This document shows positions 35,727-47,273 of a DNA stretch of 64,000 bases, piece after piece. The notes below the pieces were generated by a model that was given only the letters and a program-made list of their open reading frames with translations, was not told where the DNA came from and ran no database searches. Each line of letters begins with the position of its first letter. The first letter of the stretch is position 1. The DNA is taken from assembly GCA_038235385.1 (NCBI GenBank), contig JBBSTY010000002.1, positions 9,218 through 73,217 of the forward strand, read 5' to 3'. The stretch comes from JBBSTY01 sp038235385 (lineage in GTDB: Bacteria; Actinomycetota; Acidimicrobiia; Acidimicrobiales; Acidimicrobilacustridaceae). A program made the position numbers and the translations under genes.

Positions 35727-37460
35727 GTGCTGGACTACGTGATCGCAGGTGGACAGCTCGTCGACGGCACCGGTGCGCCCGCTCGCGCGGCAGACATCGG
35801 TGTCCGCGACGGGCGCATCGCGGCGATCGGCGAACCCGGGACCATCACCGAGTCCGCGAGCACGACCTTCGACGCCTCCGGCCTCGTGGTGTGCCCGGGC
35901 TTCGTCGATCCCCACACCCACTACGACGCCCAGCTCTTCTGGGACCCGTTGGCCACCCCGTCCAACATCCACGGCGTGACCTCGATCATCGGTGGCAACT
36001 GCGGGTTCACGCTGGCTCCGGTGAAGACCCACGACGCCGACTACCTGCGCCGCATGATGGCCAAGGTCGAGGGCATGCCGCTCGCGGCGCTCGAGAACGG
36101 CATCGACTGGAGCTGGGAGTCCTTCGCCGAGTACCTGGGCCTGCTCGACGGCAACCTCGGCGTCAACGCCGGGTTCCTCGTCGGCCACTGCGCGCTGCGC
36201 CGCTACGTGATGGGCACCGACGCCATCGGCAGCGAGGCGACGCCCGACCAGATCGAGGCCATGGTCCAGGTGCTCCACGGCGCCCTCGAGGCCGGTGGCC
36301 TCGGCTTCTCCACCACGCTCTCCAAGACCCACTCCGACGGCGACGGCCAGCCGGTCGCCTCTCGCTGGGCCAGCAAGGACGAGCTCATCGCCCTGTGCGC
36401 CGCGGTCGGCGAGCACGAGGGCACCACGCTCGAGGGGATCGTCGACGGCTGCCTGGAGTACTTCAGCGACGACGAGGTGGAGCTGCTCACGGCCATGAGC
36501 GTGGCCGCCGATCGGCCCATCAACTGGAACGTGCTCACCGTCGACTCGAAGCGCCCCGATCAGGTCGCCCACCAGCTCGAGGCCGGGTCGAAGGCGGCTG
36601 CCGCGGGCGGACGCATCGTCGCGCTCACCATGCCCGTGCTCGTGCCCATGAACATGAGCTTCCTCACCTACTGCGCGCTCAACATGCTGCCGGACTGGGG
36701 CCCGATCCTGGGTCTGCCGATCTCCGAGCGCATCGATGCGCTGCGCGACCCCGAGACCCGCCGGTTCCTGGAGGACCGCGCCCACAGCGACGAGGCGGGG
36801 GTGTTCGCCCGGCTCACCGACTTCGGCAACTACGTCCTCGGCGACACCTACTCCGACACCAACGAGGGGCTGAAGGGCCGCGTCGTGGCCGACATCGCCG
36901 CCGAGCGCGGCCAGGACCCGTTCGACACGCTGGTCGAGATCGTGGTCAACGACGACCTCCGCACCGTGCTGTGGCCCATCCCCACCGACGGCGACGACGA
37001 GTCGTGGCGCATGCGGGCCGAGCTGTGGACCGACGGTCGGGCCATGATCGGCGGGTCCGACGCCGGGGCCCACCTCGACCGCATGTGCGGTTCGTCCTAC
37101 ACGACTCGGTTCATCGGCGACTGCCTGCGGGGACGCAAGCTGGCCACCGTGGAACGAGCGGTCGAGATGATCACCCGGCAGCCGGCGGAGCTCTTCGGGC
37201 TGCGCGAGCGTGGCGTGATCGCGGAGGGGTTCCACGCCGACATCGTCGTGTTCGACCCCGACACCATCGGCGCCGGCCACGCCACGCTCGTCCACGACCT
37301 GCCGGGCGAGACCCCCCGCCTCGTCGCCGACGCCAGCGGCGTCGTGCGGGTGCTGGTCAATGGCATCGAGACCGTCCGCGACAACGTCGCCACCGGCGCG
37401 CTTCCCGGCACCCTCCTGCGCTCGGGCACCGACACCGACACGGTCAGCGCCCGGTCCTGA
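35727..37460 (+). CDS. N-acyl-D-amino-acid deacylase-like amidohydrolase
   Basis: 577 residues, amidohydrolase superfamily (D-aminoacylase group). Metal site PGFVDPHTHYDAQLFWDP (HxH), IIGGNCGFTLAPV, later His/Asp ligands in VGHCALRRYVMG and IGGSDAGAHLDRMCGSSYTTRF, and the closing beta-sandwich with ADIVVFDPDTIG. Members hydrolyse N-acyl amino acids or other cyclic/acyl amides; the substrate is unknown. The GTG start follows GAGGAGG with good spacing. A CoA-transferase gene follows after 49 bases. Confidence 0.85.
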   Translation: MLDYVIAGGQLVDGTGAPARAADIGVRDGRIAAIGEPGTITESASTTFDASGLVVCPGFVDPHTHYDAQLFWDPLATPSNIHGVTSIIGGNCGFTLAPVKTHDADYLRRMMAKVEGMPLAALENGIDWSWESFAEYLGLLDGNLGVNAGFLVGHCALRRYVMGTDAIGSEATPDQIEAMVQVLHGALEAGGLGFSTTLSKTHSDGDGQPVASRWASKDELIALCAAVGEHEGTTLEGIVDGCLEYFSDDEVELLTAMSVAADRPINWNVLTVDSKRPDQVAHQLEAGSKAAAAGGRIVALTMPVLVPMNMSFLTYCALNMLPDWGPILGLPISERIDALRDPETRRFLEDRAHSDEAGVFARLTDFGNYVLGDTYSDTNEGLKGRVVADIAAERGQDPFDTLVEIVVNDDLRTVLWPIPTDGDDESWRMRAELWTDGRAMIGGSDAGAHLDRMCGSSYTTRFIGDCLRGRKLATVERAVEMITRQPAELFGLRERGVIAEGFHADIVVFDPDTIGAGHATLVHDLPGETPRLVADASGVVRVLVNGIETVRDNVATGALPGTLLRSGTDTDTVSARS

Positions 37461-37509
37461 CCGGATCTCGGGACTGGCGTCGGCGCCGCCGACTCGCCAA
37501 GGTTGGGCG

Positions 37510-38772
37510 ATGAGACTCGGAGACATCGCCAACGCCGACGCCGCCCGCTACGGCAAGCCCCTCGACGGGATCCGGGTGCTGGCGGCCGAACAGATGCAGG
37601 CGCTTCCGTACGCCACCCAGCTCCTCGCCCGGTTGGGCGCCGAGGTGGTCAAGGTGGAACACCCCACCCACGGGGAGAGCGGCCGGGGTTCGGCGCCGGC
37701 GATGCGCGATCCGGAGGGCCGACCCGTCGGCGCCACCTACCTGCGCAACAACCTCGACAAGGAGAGCGTCGGCATCGACCTCAAGCAGCCCGAGGGGCGC
37801 GACCTGTTCCTGTCCCTGGTCCCGAGGTTCGATGTGATCGCCGAGAACTTCAAGCCCGGCACCATGGACCGCATGGGGCTCGGGTACCGCGACATCGCCG
37901 TCGTGCACCCCCGGGCCATCTACCTGTCGATCTCGGGCTTCGGCAACGGGATCCCCGGCGCCGACCCATCGCCCTACTCCTCGTGGCCCGCCTATGCCTC
38001 GGTCGTCGAGGCGATGTCGGGCATCTACGAGTACAAGAGCGGCCCCGACCGCCCACCCACCACGATCCCGGCCGGCGCACTCGGCGACATCTCGTCCGCG
38101 CTCTTCGGCGTCATCGGTGTGCTCGCCGCGCTGCGCCACCGCGACACGACCGGCGAGGGCCAGCACGTCGACATCGCCATGCTCGACGCCATGGTGGCCA
38201 TGACCGACATCGTCACCAACTTCTGGTCGATGGGCGTGCGGCCCGAGCCGGGCAAGGTGCTGCCCGTGATCTGCGAGGGGTTCCACGCAGATGACGGCTA
38301 CGTGGTCGTGCAGATCGGGCGGGAGCACCAGTTCGTGAAGCTCGCCGAGCTCATCGGCAAGCCCGAGTGGGCCGACGATCCGCGGTTCGCCACCCGCGAG
38401 GGCTGGATGCCCCACCTCGACTCCGACATCCGTCCGGCCATCGAGGCCTGGCTGGTCGGCCGCACCAAGCTCGAGGCCGCCCAGGTGCTCACCGAGGCCG
38501 GCATCGTCGCCGGTCCGTCCAACAGCGCCGCCGACGTCATCGCCGATCCGCACGTCGCCGCCCGCAACATGCTCGTCGAGGTGCCCCGCACCGACGGCGT
38601 CACCGAGCCCATCCTCGTCCCCGGCAACCCGGTCAAGATGTCGAAGGTCGCCGAGGGGCCCGAGCACCGCATGCCGTGGGTGGGCGAGCACACCGGCGAG
38701 GTGCTGAAGGCCGAGCTCGACCTCGACGACACCCAGCTCGGCTCGTTGCGCGAGGCCGGCATCATCACCTGA
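37510..38772 (+). CDS. Family III (CaiB/BaiF) CoA-transferase
   Basis: 420 residues. GIRVLAAEQMQALPYATQLLARLGAEVVKVEHP, NNLDKESVGIDLKQPEGRDLF, FKPGTMDRMGLGY and GALGDISSALFGVIGVLAAL, where the Asp of GDIS is the family's catalytic residue. It moves CoA between an acyl-CoA donor and a carboxylic acid, activating a substrate for degradation. Likely co-transcribed with the amidohydrolase; it converges on the TetR gene. Confidence 0.87.
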   Translation: MRLGDIANADAARYGKPLDGIRVLAAEQMQALPYATQLLARLGAEVVKVEHPTHGESGRGSAPAMRDPEGRPVGATYLRNNLDKESVGIDLKQPEGRDLFLSLVPRFDVIAENFKPGTMDRMGLGYRDIAVVHPRAIYLSISGFGNGIPGADPSPYSSWPAYASVVEAMSGIYEYKSGPDRPPTTIPAGALGDISSALFGVIGVLAALRHRDTTGEGQHVDIAMLDAMVAMTDIVTNFWSMGVRPEPGKVLPVICEGFHADDGYVVVQIGREHQFVKLAELIGKPEWADDPRFATREGWMPHLDSDIRPAIEAWLVGRTKLEAAQVLTEAGIVAGPSNSAADVIADPHVAARNMLVEVPRTDGVTEPILVPGNPVKMSKVAEGPEHRMPWVGEHTGEVLKAELDLDDTQLGSLREAGIIT

Positions 38773-38781
38773 CGGGCTCGA

Positions 38782-39426
38782 TCAGGGCGACGGGTGAGTC
38801 GTCGTGTCGAGCGCGGCGGAGAACACGGCGATGACATCGGGACCGTAGAGGTCGAGGCCGTCGCGCCCGAACTGCAGGATCGAGGTGAGCAGCGAGATCA
38901 CGATCACGACCACCCCGCTGCCGACCACCACGGGATCGATGTCGGTCCGCACCGAGCCGGACGCCTGCTCCGACCGCAGCCGCTCGGCCACCGCCTTGCG
39001 CAACTCGCTGAGCGCGGGCATGTCGAGCACCCGGCCGGTGACGTGCGGCTCGAGGCCACTGAGCACCCGGCGGGCCAGCGGGTGGTGCTCGACCGCCTCG
39101 AGCAACGTGACGATCAGGATCTGGCGCCACTCGTCGGGGTCGGAGTCGTCGAACACGCACGCCGTCCCCTCCTCGATCACCCCCGCCGCGTCCTCGTCGA
39201 GCGCGGCGAAGAACAGCGCCTCCTTGTTCGGGAAGTACGCGTAGGTGATGGTCCCGCCCACGCCGGCGTCGCGGGCGATGGTGGCCACCGACGTCGAGCG
39301 GAAGCCGTCCCGACCGAACCGCTCGATGGCGGCGTCGAGGATGGCCCGCCGGGTCTGCTCCCCCTTCGCCGGCAGCGAGTCGGGGGAGGTCGACACGGTA
39401 GGTGCGCTGGGGTGGGGGTCCGCCAT
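38782..39426 (-). CDS. TetR-family transcriptional regulator
   Basis: 214 residues. N-terminal TetR HTH: GEQTRRAILDAAIERFGRDGFRSTSVATIARDAGVGGTITYAYFPNKEALFFAAL (pieces). The C-terminal ligand-binding domain is helical. ATG39426 lies six bases after a TAGGGT box, so it is probably leaderless, and an inverted repeat covers the intergenic region shared with the divergent gene. It is a candidate regulator of the neighbouring acyl-CoA genes. Confidence 0.88.
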   Translation of the reverse strand: MADPHPSAPTVSTSPDSLPAKGEQTRRAILDAAIERFGRDGFRSTSVATIARDAGVGGTITYAYFPNKEALFFAALDEDAAGVIEEGTACVFDDSDPDEWRQILIVTLLEAVEHHPLARRVLSGLEPHVTGRVLDMPALSELRKAVAERLRSEQASGSVRTDIDPVVVGSGVVVIVISLLTSILQFGRDGLDLYGPDVIAVFSAALDTTTHPSP

Positions 39427-39432
39427 GGGACA

Positions 39433-39468
39433 ACCCTAGCAAATTGAGTGATTGAGTAGTTCACTCAA
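39433..39468. promoter_or_regulatory. TetR autoregulatory region: -10 box and inverted repeat
   Basis: TAGGGT (minus strand, 39433-39438) serves the TetR gene. TTGAGTGA (39444-39451) and TCACTCAA (39461-39468) form an 8-base inverted repeat with a 9-base centre; a nested version, TTGAGT-AGTTC-ACTCAA, also exists. On the plus strand a TACCCT box at 39474-39479 could serve the divergent gene, so one bound repressor could control both directions. Confidence 0.55.
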
Positions 39469-39532
39469 ATCGTCTACCCTTGACCCCGTCGCCCGTGCGA
39501 CCGACCTCGACCCAGCGGAGCGGAGCCCAGCC

Positions 39533-40401
39533 ATGACCTCGACGAGCGCACCCGCTCGCACCATCCCCACCCGACGCATCTCCTTCGACGAGTCGCTGCG
39601 CGAGTTGCCCAAGCACTTCGCCGACGACGGCGATCTGATCATGAGTCACGTCGTGGCCACCCTGTCGTCGGTGTTCCCCGACGGCGAGGACTTCTTCGTC
39701 CGGTCGGTGCGCGCGTTCCGGGACCAGGTCACCGACCCCGAGCTGCGCCGGCAGGTGTCGGGCTTCATCGGCCAGGAGGCGATCCACGGACGTGAGCACC
39801 GTGCGCTCAACCGCCGCCTCGACGAGCTCGGCTACCCGACCGCGCGCATGGAGCGGCTCACGAAGTGGGGCCTGGCCAAACGTGAGCAGCTCATGTCACC
39901 GACCTCCAACCTGGCGGCCACCGCGGCGCTCGAGCACTTCACCGCCACCCTCGCCGAGGTCGTCCTGCGCGATCCCGAGGCCCGCCAGATCTTCGGGAGC
40001 CCGGCGATCACCAACATGTTGCTCTGGCACGCGCTCGAGGAGTCCGAGCACAAGGCCGTCGCCTTCGACGTGTACCGGATCAGCGGCGGGAGCGAGCGCA
40101 CCCGCACGTTCACCATGAACGCCGTCTGCGTGGGGTTCATCGGCGGCATGACCCTCCAGGCCATCGTCTCGCTGCTCGGCGACCGCTCGACCTACCGGCC
40201 TCGCACGCTGGCCCGCAGCGTCAGGCGCCTCCGTCGGTCGCCGTTCTTGCGCCGCGAGGTCTGGAACCAGCTCCGCGACTACAACCGCCCCGACTTCCAC
40301 CCCGACGACCAGGACACCACCGAGCTCGTGGCGCAGTGGCGAGCGACGCTGTTCGGCGACGAGGGCACGCTGACCGATCTGCTCACGACCAGACCCGCAG
40401 C

Positions 40402-40405
<4 letters not shown>
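39533..40405 (+). CDS. Predicted metal-dependent hydrolase (PF10118-like)
   Basis: 290 residues. MSHVVATLSSVFPDGEDFFVRSVRAFRD, GFIGQEAIHGREHRALNRRLDELGY and WHALEESEHKAVAFDVY supply the conserved Glu/His set of this ferritin-like, probably di-metal family. Its reaction is not established. In many actinobacteria it sits beside flavin monooxygenases, as here: the FAD-monooxygenase start overlaps its stop (GTGA). ATG39533 is preferred over an earlier frame opening because conserved residues begin just after it. Confidence 0.8.
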
Positions 40406-42780
<2,375 letters not shown>

Positions 42781-42805
42781 TCGACGCGCCGCCCGGTTGG
42801 TCGCG

Positions 42806-43516
42806 TCAGACGACGCTGCCGGTGATCCGACCGATGCCGAGCGAGATGGCAAGCGCCAACGAACCACCGATGAAGACCCGGACGGCTGCTCGCCACTGCG
42901 GAGCGCCACCGAGGCGAGCCCCGATCGATCCCAGCACCACCAGGCCGATCAGGGTGATCGCCATGGTGAGCGGCACCCGCAGCGACGCTGGGGCGAGCGC
43001 CACCACCACGACGGGCACGATCGCACCGGCGGTGAAGCTCACGGCGGACACCACCGAAGCCTGCACCGGCTTGGCGAGTGCGTTCGGATCCAGCCCGAGC
43101 TCGTCGCGTGCGTGGATGGCCAACGGATCATGCAGCGACAGCTCGGCAGCGACCTGCTGGGCCAACGCCGGGCTGAGTCCCCGCTGCTCATAGATCTGCT
43201 CGAGCTCGGCCTGCTCCAGGTCGGGCGAGACGAGCAGCTCGTTCCGCTCCCGTTCGAGATCGGCTCGCTCGGTGTCTCGCTGCGAGCTGACCGAGACGTA
43301 CTCGCCCGCCGCCATCGACAGCGCGCCGGCGGTCAGCCCGGCCACGCCTGCGACCAGAACCGTGGAACGCTCGCCGTCGGCGGCGGCGACGCCGACCATC
43401 AGCGCTGCCGTCGAGATGAGGCCGTCGTTGGCGCCCAGGACGGCGGCGCGCAGCCATGCGGCTCGTCCGCCCCGGTGGCGTTCGGCGGCAAGGTGATCGG
43501 GCAGCAGACGGGTCAC
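42806..43516 (-). CDS. VIT1/CCC1-family transporter
   Basis: 236 residues. AAVLGANDGLISTAALMVGVAAA, LSMAAGEYVSVSSQRDTERADLERE and a C-terminal pair of membrane helices (SAVSFTAGAIVPVVVVAL, VPLTMAITLIGLVVLGSIGA) match the vacuolar iron transporter-like family of Fe/Mn exporters. About five spans. GTG43516 is the first plausible start; the frame upstream is arginine-rich. Confidence 0.85.
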   Translation of the reverse strand: MTRLLPDHLAAERHRGGRAAWLRAAVLGANDGLISTAALMVGVAAADGERSTVLVAGVAGLTAGALSMAAGEYVSVSSQRDTERADLERERNELLVSPDLEQAELEQIYEQRGLSPALAQQVAAELSLHDPLAIHARDELGLDPNALAKPVQASVVSAVSFTAGAIVPVVVVALAPASLRVPLTMAITLIGLVVLGSIGARLGGAPQWRAAVRVFIGGSLALAISLGIGRITGSVV

Positions 43517-43662
43517 GCAACGACGCTCGCACGGCGCCGGGGTCCTCGACAGAGCCGAAGGTCCGCGAGCACAAGAGGACCTTCGGCCGTGGAAGGCGAC
43601 CACGGCTGCCGCGAGAATGGGAGCGAAGCCGTCCGTCGGGTCGGCAGCGAGGTGCTCCCGTC

Positions 43663-44541
43663 ATGCCGCCAGACAGCTCGTCGTTCACGTTCCGAGGCCA
43701 CCAGATCGTCTACGACGTCTACGGCGAGGGTGAGCAGGTGCTCATCTACATCCACGGACTCCTGATCGACTCGGACGTCAACCGGGGGATCGCCGCGGCG
43801 CTGGCCGACCGCGGCCATCGCGTGGTGCTCATCGACCTCCTCGGCCACGGGCGCAGCGACAAGCCCGCACATGCCACCGAGTACCGGATCGACGCCTACG
43901 CCGACCAGGTGTTCGCGCTCATGGACGAGCTCGGCGTCGATCAGGCCGTGCTCGGTGGCGTGTCGCTCGGCGCCAACGTGAGCCTGTTCGCGGCGACCCA
44001 GCAACCCGAGCGCGTTCGCGGCCTGGTGCTCGAGATGCCCGTGCTCGAGTGGGCCGTGCCCAGCGCGGCGATGCTCTTCGTGCCGCTGCTGCTGCTCGCG
44101 CACTACGGCGGTGGGGTGGCCCGGCTGGCATCCGCGGTGCTGCGACGCGTCCCCGACACGCCCTTCGATCCGTTGAACAGCCTCCTGCACGCGGCCTGCG
44201 CCCCTCCCGACGTCATCGCCGCGGTCCTGCACGGCGTCCTCGTCGGACCCGTGGCCCCGACCCAGGAGCAGCGAGAGGGCATCGAAGCTCCCACGCTCAT
44301 CCTCGCCCACCGCAACGACCTGATCCACCCGTTCGACGATGCCGAGAACGTGTCGCGCGAACTGCCCCACGCCACGCTCGTGCACGCCCGATCACCGATC
44401 GAGCTGCGCCTGCACCCCGATCGGCTCACCGACGCCATCGCCGACTTCGTCGAGACCGCATGGTCGGACACGTCGCCGAGCCAGCCGGAACGGCGGGGAC
44501 GCCGCCCGGCAGTGGGTAGTGCCACCCGCGTCGCGAACTGA
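43663..44541 (+). CDS. Alpha/beta-fold hydrolase
   Basis: 292 residues. VLIYIHGLLIDSDVNRG (oxyanion HG), LLGHGRSDKP, nucleophile GGVSLGANVSLFA (GxSxG), Asp in LILAHRNDLIHPFD and a late His, giving a full triad. Esterase, lactonase or similar; it could cleave the ester made by the upstream Baeyer-Villiger enzyme, which is inference. It has a GAGGTG ribosome binding site 7 bases before the ATG. Confidence 0.82.
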   Translation: MPPDSSSFTFRGHQIVYDVYGEGEQVLIYIHGLLIDSDVNRGIAAALADRGHRVVLIDLLGHGRSDKPAHATEYRIDAYADQVFALMDELGVDQAVLGGVSLGANVSLFAATQQPERVRGLVLEMPVLEWAVPSAAMLFVPLLLLAHYGGGVARLASAVLRRVPDTPFDPLNSLLHAACAPPDVIAAVLHGVLVGPVAPTQEQREGIEAPTLILAHRNDLIHPFDDAENVSRELPHATLVHARSPIELRLHPDRLTDAIADFVETAWSDTSPSQPERRGRRPAVGSATRVAN

Positions 44542-44543
44542 AC

Positions 44544-45998
44544 GTGGACCACGAGCACCTGCGTCCTCAGGACGCAACGCTGCTGAGCTCCCAGGACGAC
44601 CTGGCGCCGCTCCAGATCGGCGCGCTCTGCCTCTTCGACGGTGCCCCGCTGCGCGATGGCGACGGACGGCTGCGCATCGACGAGCTCACCCGCCACGTCG
44701 AGGACCGGTTGACGTTCCTGGCCCGCTTCCGGCGACGGCTGGCGCCGGTCCCTCTCGGCCTCGTGCCGCCGGTCTGGGTCGACGACGAGCACTTCGACAT
44801 CGCCAACCACGTGCGGCACACCGCGCTGGCCGATCCCGGCGACGACGACCAGGTGCGCGAGTGCGTCTCGCGCATCGTCGAGGAGCCCCTCGATCCAGCT
44901 CACCCGCTGTGGGAGCTGTGGGCCGTCGACGGCTTGGCAGGCGACCGGGTCGCCGTGGTCCTCAAGTGCAGCCACGTCATGACCGACGGCATGGCGCTGC
45001 TGGACCTCGCGCTCTCGATGCTCGACCTGTCGCCCGAGCCCGCCCCGGCGCCCCCGGCCGGGCCGCCGGCCGAGCCGACCGCGCCACCGGCGCCCATCTC
45101 CCTGCTCGTCGGCTCGCTCGTGGCCCGCACCCGCCGGCGCCTCGGCCTGGTCGGGCGCTCCCTGTCCGCGCTGCGCGACCCACGCCCGGTCCTCGGCACC
45201 ACCATCGAGCTCGTCCGGTCGGCGGCCGCGCGGACGACGTCGGTCCTCGCTCCGCCCCTGTCGATCAACCGCCCGATCGGCCAACGTCGCGATGTCGCGT
45301 GGCGGTCGGCCTCCATGACCGAGCTGCGTGAGGTAGCCGGCGTCCTCGATGTCACGTTGAACGACGTGATCCTGGCGATCGTGGCCGGCGCACTGCGCCG
45401 CTACCTCGGCGGCGACGGTGCCGACGTCGACTCGATCCGACCCCGGGTCCTCGTCCCGGTCTCGATCCACGGCGCCGCTCCCGGGCAGGAGATCGAGAAC
45501 CGCTTCTCCCTGATGGTCACCGAGCTCCCCGTCCACCTGCCCGACCCGATCGATCGGGTCCGGTTCACCCATCGGGACACGGCGCGGCTCAAGTCCTCCG
45601 CGACCCGGCCGCTCGTCCCGCTCCTCTTCGAGATCAGCGACGTGGTGCCGGCCGCGCTGCTGCACGCGATCGCTCCGGTCCTGCTCCGCCACCAACCGCT
45701 GGTCAACCTGGCCGTGACCAACCTCCCGGGCACGCCCGAACCGATGTACCTCCTCGGCGCCCGCATGAACGAGGCCTACCCGTTCGTCTCGCTCACGGGC
45801 AACATCGCCGTGATCATCGGTGCCCTCTCCTACCAGGACCGCCTCGGCGTGGGCATCACCGTGGACGCCGACGTGGTCACCGATCTCGACGCGCTGGCCT
45901 CGGCGTTCGACGACGCCGTGCAGGAGCTCGTCGACCAGGTGGGCGCCTCCATCACGGCTACGGGTGGCCGAGCGATGCCCCGACCGCTAGATTTCTGA
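44544..45998 (+). CDS. Wax ester synthase/diacylglycerol acyltransferase (WS/DGAT) family protein
   Basis: 484 residues. LSSQDDLAPLQIGALCLF start, condensation-type motif at KCSHVMTDGMALLDLALSML, NDVILAIVAGALRRYL, and the C-terminal WES domain with LAVTNLPGTPEPMYLLGARMNEAYPF. The HHxxxDG motif reads SHxxxDG: the second (catalytic) His and the Asp are kept. Members make wax esters or triacylglycerol from acyl-CoA. It starts 2 bases after the hydrolase stop, so it is in the same operon. Confidence 0.83.
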   Translation: MDHEHLRPQDATLLSSQDDLAPLQIGALCLFDGAPLRDGDGRLRIDELTRHVEDRLTFLARFRRRLAPVPLGLVPPVWVDDEHFDIANHVRHTALADPGDDDQVRECVSRIVEEPLDPAHPLWELWAVDGLAGDRVAVVLKCSHVMTDGMALLDLALSMLDLSPEPAPAPPAGPPAEPTAPPAPISLLVGSLVARTRRRLGLVGRSLSALRDPRPVLGTTIELVRSAAARTTSVLAPPLSINRPIGQRRDVAWRSASMTELREVAGVLDVTLNDVILAIVAGALRRYLGGDGADVDSIRPRVLVPVSIHGAAPGQEIENRFSLMVTELPVHLPDPIDRVRFTHRDTARLKSSATRPLVPLLFEISDVVPAALLHAIAPVLLRHQPLVNLAVTNLPGTPEPMYLLGARMNEAYPFVSLTGNIAVIIGALSYQDRLGVGITVDADVVTDLDALASAFDDAVQELVDQVGASITATGGRAMPRPLDF

Positions 45999-46010
45999 CG
46001 CCCCGTCAGA
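45988..46010 (+). promoter_or_regulatory. Promoter and palindromic operator before the acyl-CoA dehydrogenase cluster (site 3)
   Basis: -10-like TAGATT (45988-45993) is followed at once by TCTGAC-GCCCC-GTCAGA (45994-46010), a perfect 6-base-arm palindrome with a 5-base centre. It overlaps the stop codon of the WS/DGAT gene and lies 16 bases before the acyl-CoA dehydrogenase ATG. Confidence 0.6.
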
Positions 46011-46026
46011 TCACCAGGAGCGTCGC

Positions 46027-47262
46027 ATGGACTTCGAGTTCTCCCCCGAGCAGTTGGCCTTCCTCGACGAGGTCGAGACCTTCTTGGACGAGAACGACGA
46101 CATCGACGTCTTCGATGTCACGCGCGAGAACATGGCGCAGATCGTCGACACGCCGAAGCGGCGGGCGTTCATGGCCACGCTCGGCGAGAAGGGGTGGCTC
46201 GGGCTCACCTGGCCCGCCGAGTACGGCGGCTCCGACAGCGAGGGCATCTACGAGTTCCTCCTCAACGAAGCGCTCGCCGGGCGAGGCGGACCGCAGATCG
46301 GCAAGGGCGTCGGCATCATCGGCAAGACGCTCATCGCCCACGGCAGCGACTTCCTCAAGGAGAAGTTCCTGCCCATGATCCTGCGCAACGAGGTCGAGTT
46401 CGCCGTGGGCTACAGCGAGCCCAACGCCGGGAGCGACGCGGCGTCGATGAAGCTCAAGGCCGTACGCCACGAGCAGGACGGCACGACGGGTTGGCTGCTC
46501 AACGGGCAGAAGACCTGGACCACCTCGGCTCACTTCGCCGAGTGGTACTGGTTGGGCACCCGCACCGACCCGTCGAACAAGCACCACGGCATCACGTTGA
46601 TGCTCGTGCCCCTCGATCAGGAGGGCGTCACGATCAACGGCATCTGGACCATGGGTGGCGTGCCCATGGGCGACGAGCGCACCAACGAGGTCTTCATCGA
46701 CAACGTGTTCGTGCCCGACGAGTACGTGGTGGGCGAGGTCAACAAGGGGTTCCAGTACATCAGCCAGGCGCTCGACCTCGAACGCTTCACCATGTTCACC
46801 TTCGCCCCGATCGAGGAGCGCCTCGACCTGCTCTGCGAGTACGTACGCACCACCACCCGCGACGGTGCGCCGCTCAAGGACGATCCGGTCGTCCGGGCCG
46901 AGATCGCCCGACTCGTCACCGATGCCGAGGTGTCCCGCGTCATGGGGCTCAAGGTGGTGGCCGAATCGATGAAGGGCGAGCACGCCACCAAGTCGGGCGG
47001 AACCCCGGTTCCGCCGCCCACCATCGAATCGTCGGAGTACAAGCTCTTCGCCACCGAGTTCTCCCGCCGGCTCGCCGACGCCTCCATGGACATCGGCGGG
47101 CCCGGCACCCAGACCCGGGTGAAGACCGAGAGCGCCCCCATGGGCGGCCGCGCCGAGTCCACGTACCGCTACACCGTGATCGACACGATCGGTGGCGGCT
47201 CGTCGGAGATCCAGAAGAACATCATCGCCCGGCGCGGTCTCGGTCTCCCCAAGACGTTCTGA
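46027..47262 (+). CDS. Acyl-CoA dehydrogenase
   Basis: 411 residues. MDFEFSPEQLAFLDEVETFLDEND start, WLGLTWPAEYGGSD, FAVGYSEPNAGSDAASMKLKA, WTTSAHFAEWYWLGTR, and IDTIGGGSSEIQKNIIARRGLGLP at the C-terminus, where FAD and R/E active-site features of the family lie. First gene of a five-gene beta-oxidation-like run (two dehydrogenases, CoA-transferase, two MaoC proteins). Good CAGGAGCGTCGC leader before the ATG. Confidence 0.9.
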   Translation: MDFEFSPEQLAFLDEVETFLDENDDIDVFDVTRENMAQIVDTPKRRAFMATLGEKGWLGLTWPAEYGGSDSEGIYEFLLNEALAGRGGPQIGKGVGIIGKTLIAHGSDFLKEKFLPMILRNEVEFAVGYSEPNAGSDAASMKLKAVRHEQDGTTGWLLNGQKTWTTSAHFAEWYWLGTRTDPSNKHHGITLMLVPLDQEGVTINGIWTMGGVPMGDERTNEVFIDNVFVPDEYVVGEVNKGFQYISQALDLERFTMFTFAPIEERLDLLCEYVRTTTRDGAPLKDDPVVRAEIARLVTDAEVSRVMGLKVVAESMKGEHATKSGGTPVPPPTIESSEYKLFATEFSRRLADASMDIGGPGTQTRVKTESAPMGGRAESTYRYTVIDTIGGGSSEIQKNIIARRGLGLPKTF

Positions 47263-47273
47263 CCGCCGCTCCC

